Under the pieces are notes generated by a model that saw nothing but the letters and a program-made list of their open reading frames with translations, was not told the origin of the DNA and searched no databases. A stretch of DNA of 6,107 nucleotides, from positions 1-6,107 of the forward strand of contig JASUTF010000028.1 in NCBI GenBank assembly GCA_030445695.1. The letters are read 5' to 3'. Below, piece by piece: positions 4,566 through 6,107 of the stretch (its first letter is position 1; every line of letters starts with the position of its first letter). This DNA is from Candidatus Iainarchaeum sp. (lineage in GTDB: Archaea > Iainarchaeota > Iainarchaeia > JAADDC01). Made by a program: the position numbers and the translations under genes.

Positions 4566-6107
4566 TCACATCCGCTCCGGCACGTCCACCAGCAGTAGGT
4601 TTAACGATGTGGACAGCACGTTATAGAATCCCTTCACTATGCCTAGGCGGAAGGAGCGCGTCGGCTCTTCTGATTGTAGGACAGGATTATGGTCGTAGAA
4701 GGCGTGGAACGTTCTTGCGAGGTCGTATGCGTATCTTGCGAGCATGTGCGGTCTGTCTTTCCTTAGCGTCTCCTCAAGCACCTCCGGGAACACGGCAATC
4801 TTCTTGGTAAGTGCCCATTCCTCGTCGTTCACTTCTTCCGGTTTTTTTAGCGTCCACTTGCCCGCCTTCTCCAGTATCTTTCGTGCACGGACTGCAGAGT
4901 ACTGTAAATACGGCCCCGTGTCCCCCTCGAACGAAAGCACCTTCTCCCACTGGAACGTGATGTTCTTCTCCGGCTCTATTTTTAGTATAGCGTAGTTCAC
5001 CGCCCCGACGCCTATTTTCCTCGCGTCCTCCTCGTTGTACGTCCCCCTCTTCTTCATCTCCTCTGCCGCTAGGTTTATTGCCTTTTTCAGCACGTCCTCC
5101 AGGAAAACAACCCTTCCCTTTCTCGTGGACATCTTCCCCTCTGGCAGGTTTATCAGGCCAAAGGGCACGTGGACCATTTCTCTGTTCACGCCCAGTTTCC
5201 TCGCCAGCCAGAACAACTTCTTGAAGTGGTCGCTCTGCTCCGAACCGACCACGTATACCAATTTCTTCGGGTCGTAACGCTCTACCCTGTCCAACAGTGC
5301 GGCAAGGTCACGGGAGAGGTAAAGCGTCGTTCCGTCCGATTTCAGAATAACGTCCTTCTGCTCGTTGCCGAAATCAACAATAATAGCACCCGTTTCCGGG
5401 TCCTTCTCTGCAATGCCCGTCTTAAGGAGCGTCTCGGCCAGTTCTCTTGCCCTTTCCACGTAGAAGGACTCGCCGCTGTATTCATCAAACTCCACACCAA
5501 GTAAATCGTATATCTTCTTTGCATAGGCGATTGTCAATTCCCTGAACTTCCTCCAGAGCTCCACGTACTCTTCTTCGCCCTCCTCGAGTTTTCTATACGC
5601 TTCCCTTGCCTCTTCCTCCAGTTCAGGGTTCTTCTCCGCCTCCTCGTGGAACTTCACGTAAATGCGGAGCAGTTCCTTTATGGGTTCCTTCTCCAGCGAC
5701 TCCCTGTCCACCCACTTCTTGTACGCAACTATGAGCTTCCCGAACTGCGTTCCTATGTCCCCCAGGTAGTTTATCCCAATCGCCTCTACGCCGCGGAAAC
5801 GGTATATCCTCCTCAGTGAGCCGCCGATGATTGTGGAACGTAAATGCCCAACGTGCATGGGCTTCGCGACGTTTATGGATGAGTAGTCGATGACAACACG
5901 CTCCCCCGTTTTCTCCCTCACTCCGTAGTTGTCTTCCATCGCCTTTTCCAGCACGTCTACCGCAACGTCCGTCCTTTTCAGGAAAACGTTGACGTAGCCG
6001 CCCTGCACCTCTACCTTTTCTATGAGTGGATGTTCAATCTTCTCTGCAAACTGCCTTGCTGCTTCTTCCGGGCTTACCTTCAACTCCTTTGCCAGTTTGA
6101 ACCCGAC
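4566..6107 (-). CDS. argS: Arginyl-tRNA synthetase, 5' end outside window
   Basis: The frame runs from the window edge to TGA at 4568-4566, giving 513 residues. The TTG at 6083 is not taken as the start because the upstream residues VGFKLAKE continue the Add-1 domain (tRNA D-loop recognition) typical of the family. Numbering from the edge, the class Ia HIGH-type signature is HVGH (85-88) inside NVAKPMHVGHLRS, and the KMSKS-type loop is KMSTRKG (325-331). The segment GDTGPYLQYSAVRARKIL (396-413) begins the DALR helical anticodon-binding domain. The C-terminus DVPERM is the usual family end, so only the first few dozen residues should be missing. The enzyme attaches arginine to tRNA-Arg in the cytosol and needs bound tRNA for amino-acid activation. 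It is the upstream gene of a two-gene unit with the tRNA thiolase and is likely cotranscribed from a promoter beyond 6107. Nothing in it looks damaged. Confidence 0.97.
   Translation of the reverse strand, partial: VGFKLAKELKVSPEEAARQFAEKIEHPLIEKVEVQGGYVNVFLKRTDVAVDVLEKAMEDNYGVREKTGERVVIDYSSINVAKPMHVGHLRSTIIGGSLRRIYRFRGVEAIGINYLGDIGTQFGKLIVAYKKWVDRESLEKEPIKELLRIYVKFHEEAEKNPELEEEAREAYRKLEEGEEEYVELWRKFRELTIAYAKKIYDLLGVEFDEYSGESFYVERARELAETLLKTGIAEKDPETGAIIVDFGNEQKDVILKSDGTTLYLSRDLAALLDRVERYDPKKLVYVVGSEQSDHFKKLFWLARKLGVNREMVHVPFGLINLPEGKMSTRKGRVVFLEDVLKKAINLAAEEMKKRGTYNEEDARKIGVGAVNYAILKIEPEKNITFQWEKVLSFEGDTGPYLQYSAVRARKILEKAGKWTLKKPEEVNDEEWALTKKIAVFPEVLEETLRKDRPHMLARYAYDLARTFHAFYDHNPVLQSEEPTRSFRLGIVKGFYNVLSTSLNLLLVDVPERM

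Noticed and set aside
4566-6083. argS start at TTG 6083
   Set aside because: The upstream residues to the window edge continue the Add-1 domain, so the real start lies outside.

Overview
The window looks archaeal. It carries the second half of a two-domain Cdc48/p97-type ATPase, a tRNA gene without an encoded CCA end, A+T-rich TATA-like boxes at archaeal distances, an oligo-T terminator, an NcsA/TtuA-type tRNA thiolase with a C-terminal zinc ribbon, and an arginyl-tRNA synthetase with a KMSTRKG signature. The large secreted protein in the middle resembles the cysteine-rich beta-helix surface proteins found in DPANN-type archaeal genomes. That placement is a low-confidence guess from protein style only; no genus can be named.

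Layout, left to right. On the plus strand, positions 1-1011 hold the 3' part of cdc48, cut by the window edge. An oligo-T terminator at 1020-1024 and a probable TATA box near 1041 lead to tRNA-Thr(UGU) at 1073-1146. About 17 bases later opens an 840-codon gene (about 1164-3686) for a membrane-anchored or secreted protein. It has an N-terminal hydrophobic helix, beta-sandwich domains and a long parallel beta-helix that contains an internal duplication, with 26 cysteines and about 12 N-glycosylation sequons. Its start codon is uncertain because a good TATA box lies inside the first 11 codons of the longest reading frame.

On the minus strand, argS (running in from beyond 6107 and ending at 4566) is followed after one base by an NcsA/TtuA-like tRNA sulfurtransferase gene (4564-3689). 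These two form a translation-related operon. It converges on the surface-protein gene with only two bases between the two stop codons.

Three of the four housekeeping genes (tRNA-Thr, argS and the thiolase) serve tRNA supply, charging or modification, and Cdc48 serves protein quality control. The surface protein is the accessory element. The points most worth following are its duplicated beta-helix module and atypical class III-like signal, its uncertain start, and the missing N-terminal zinc finger of the thiolase. No CRISPR array, insertion sequence or obvious new multi-gene system was seen.
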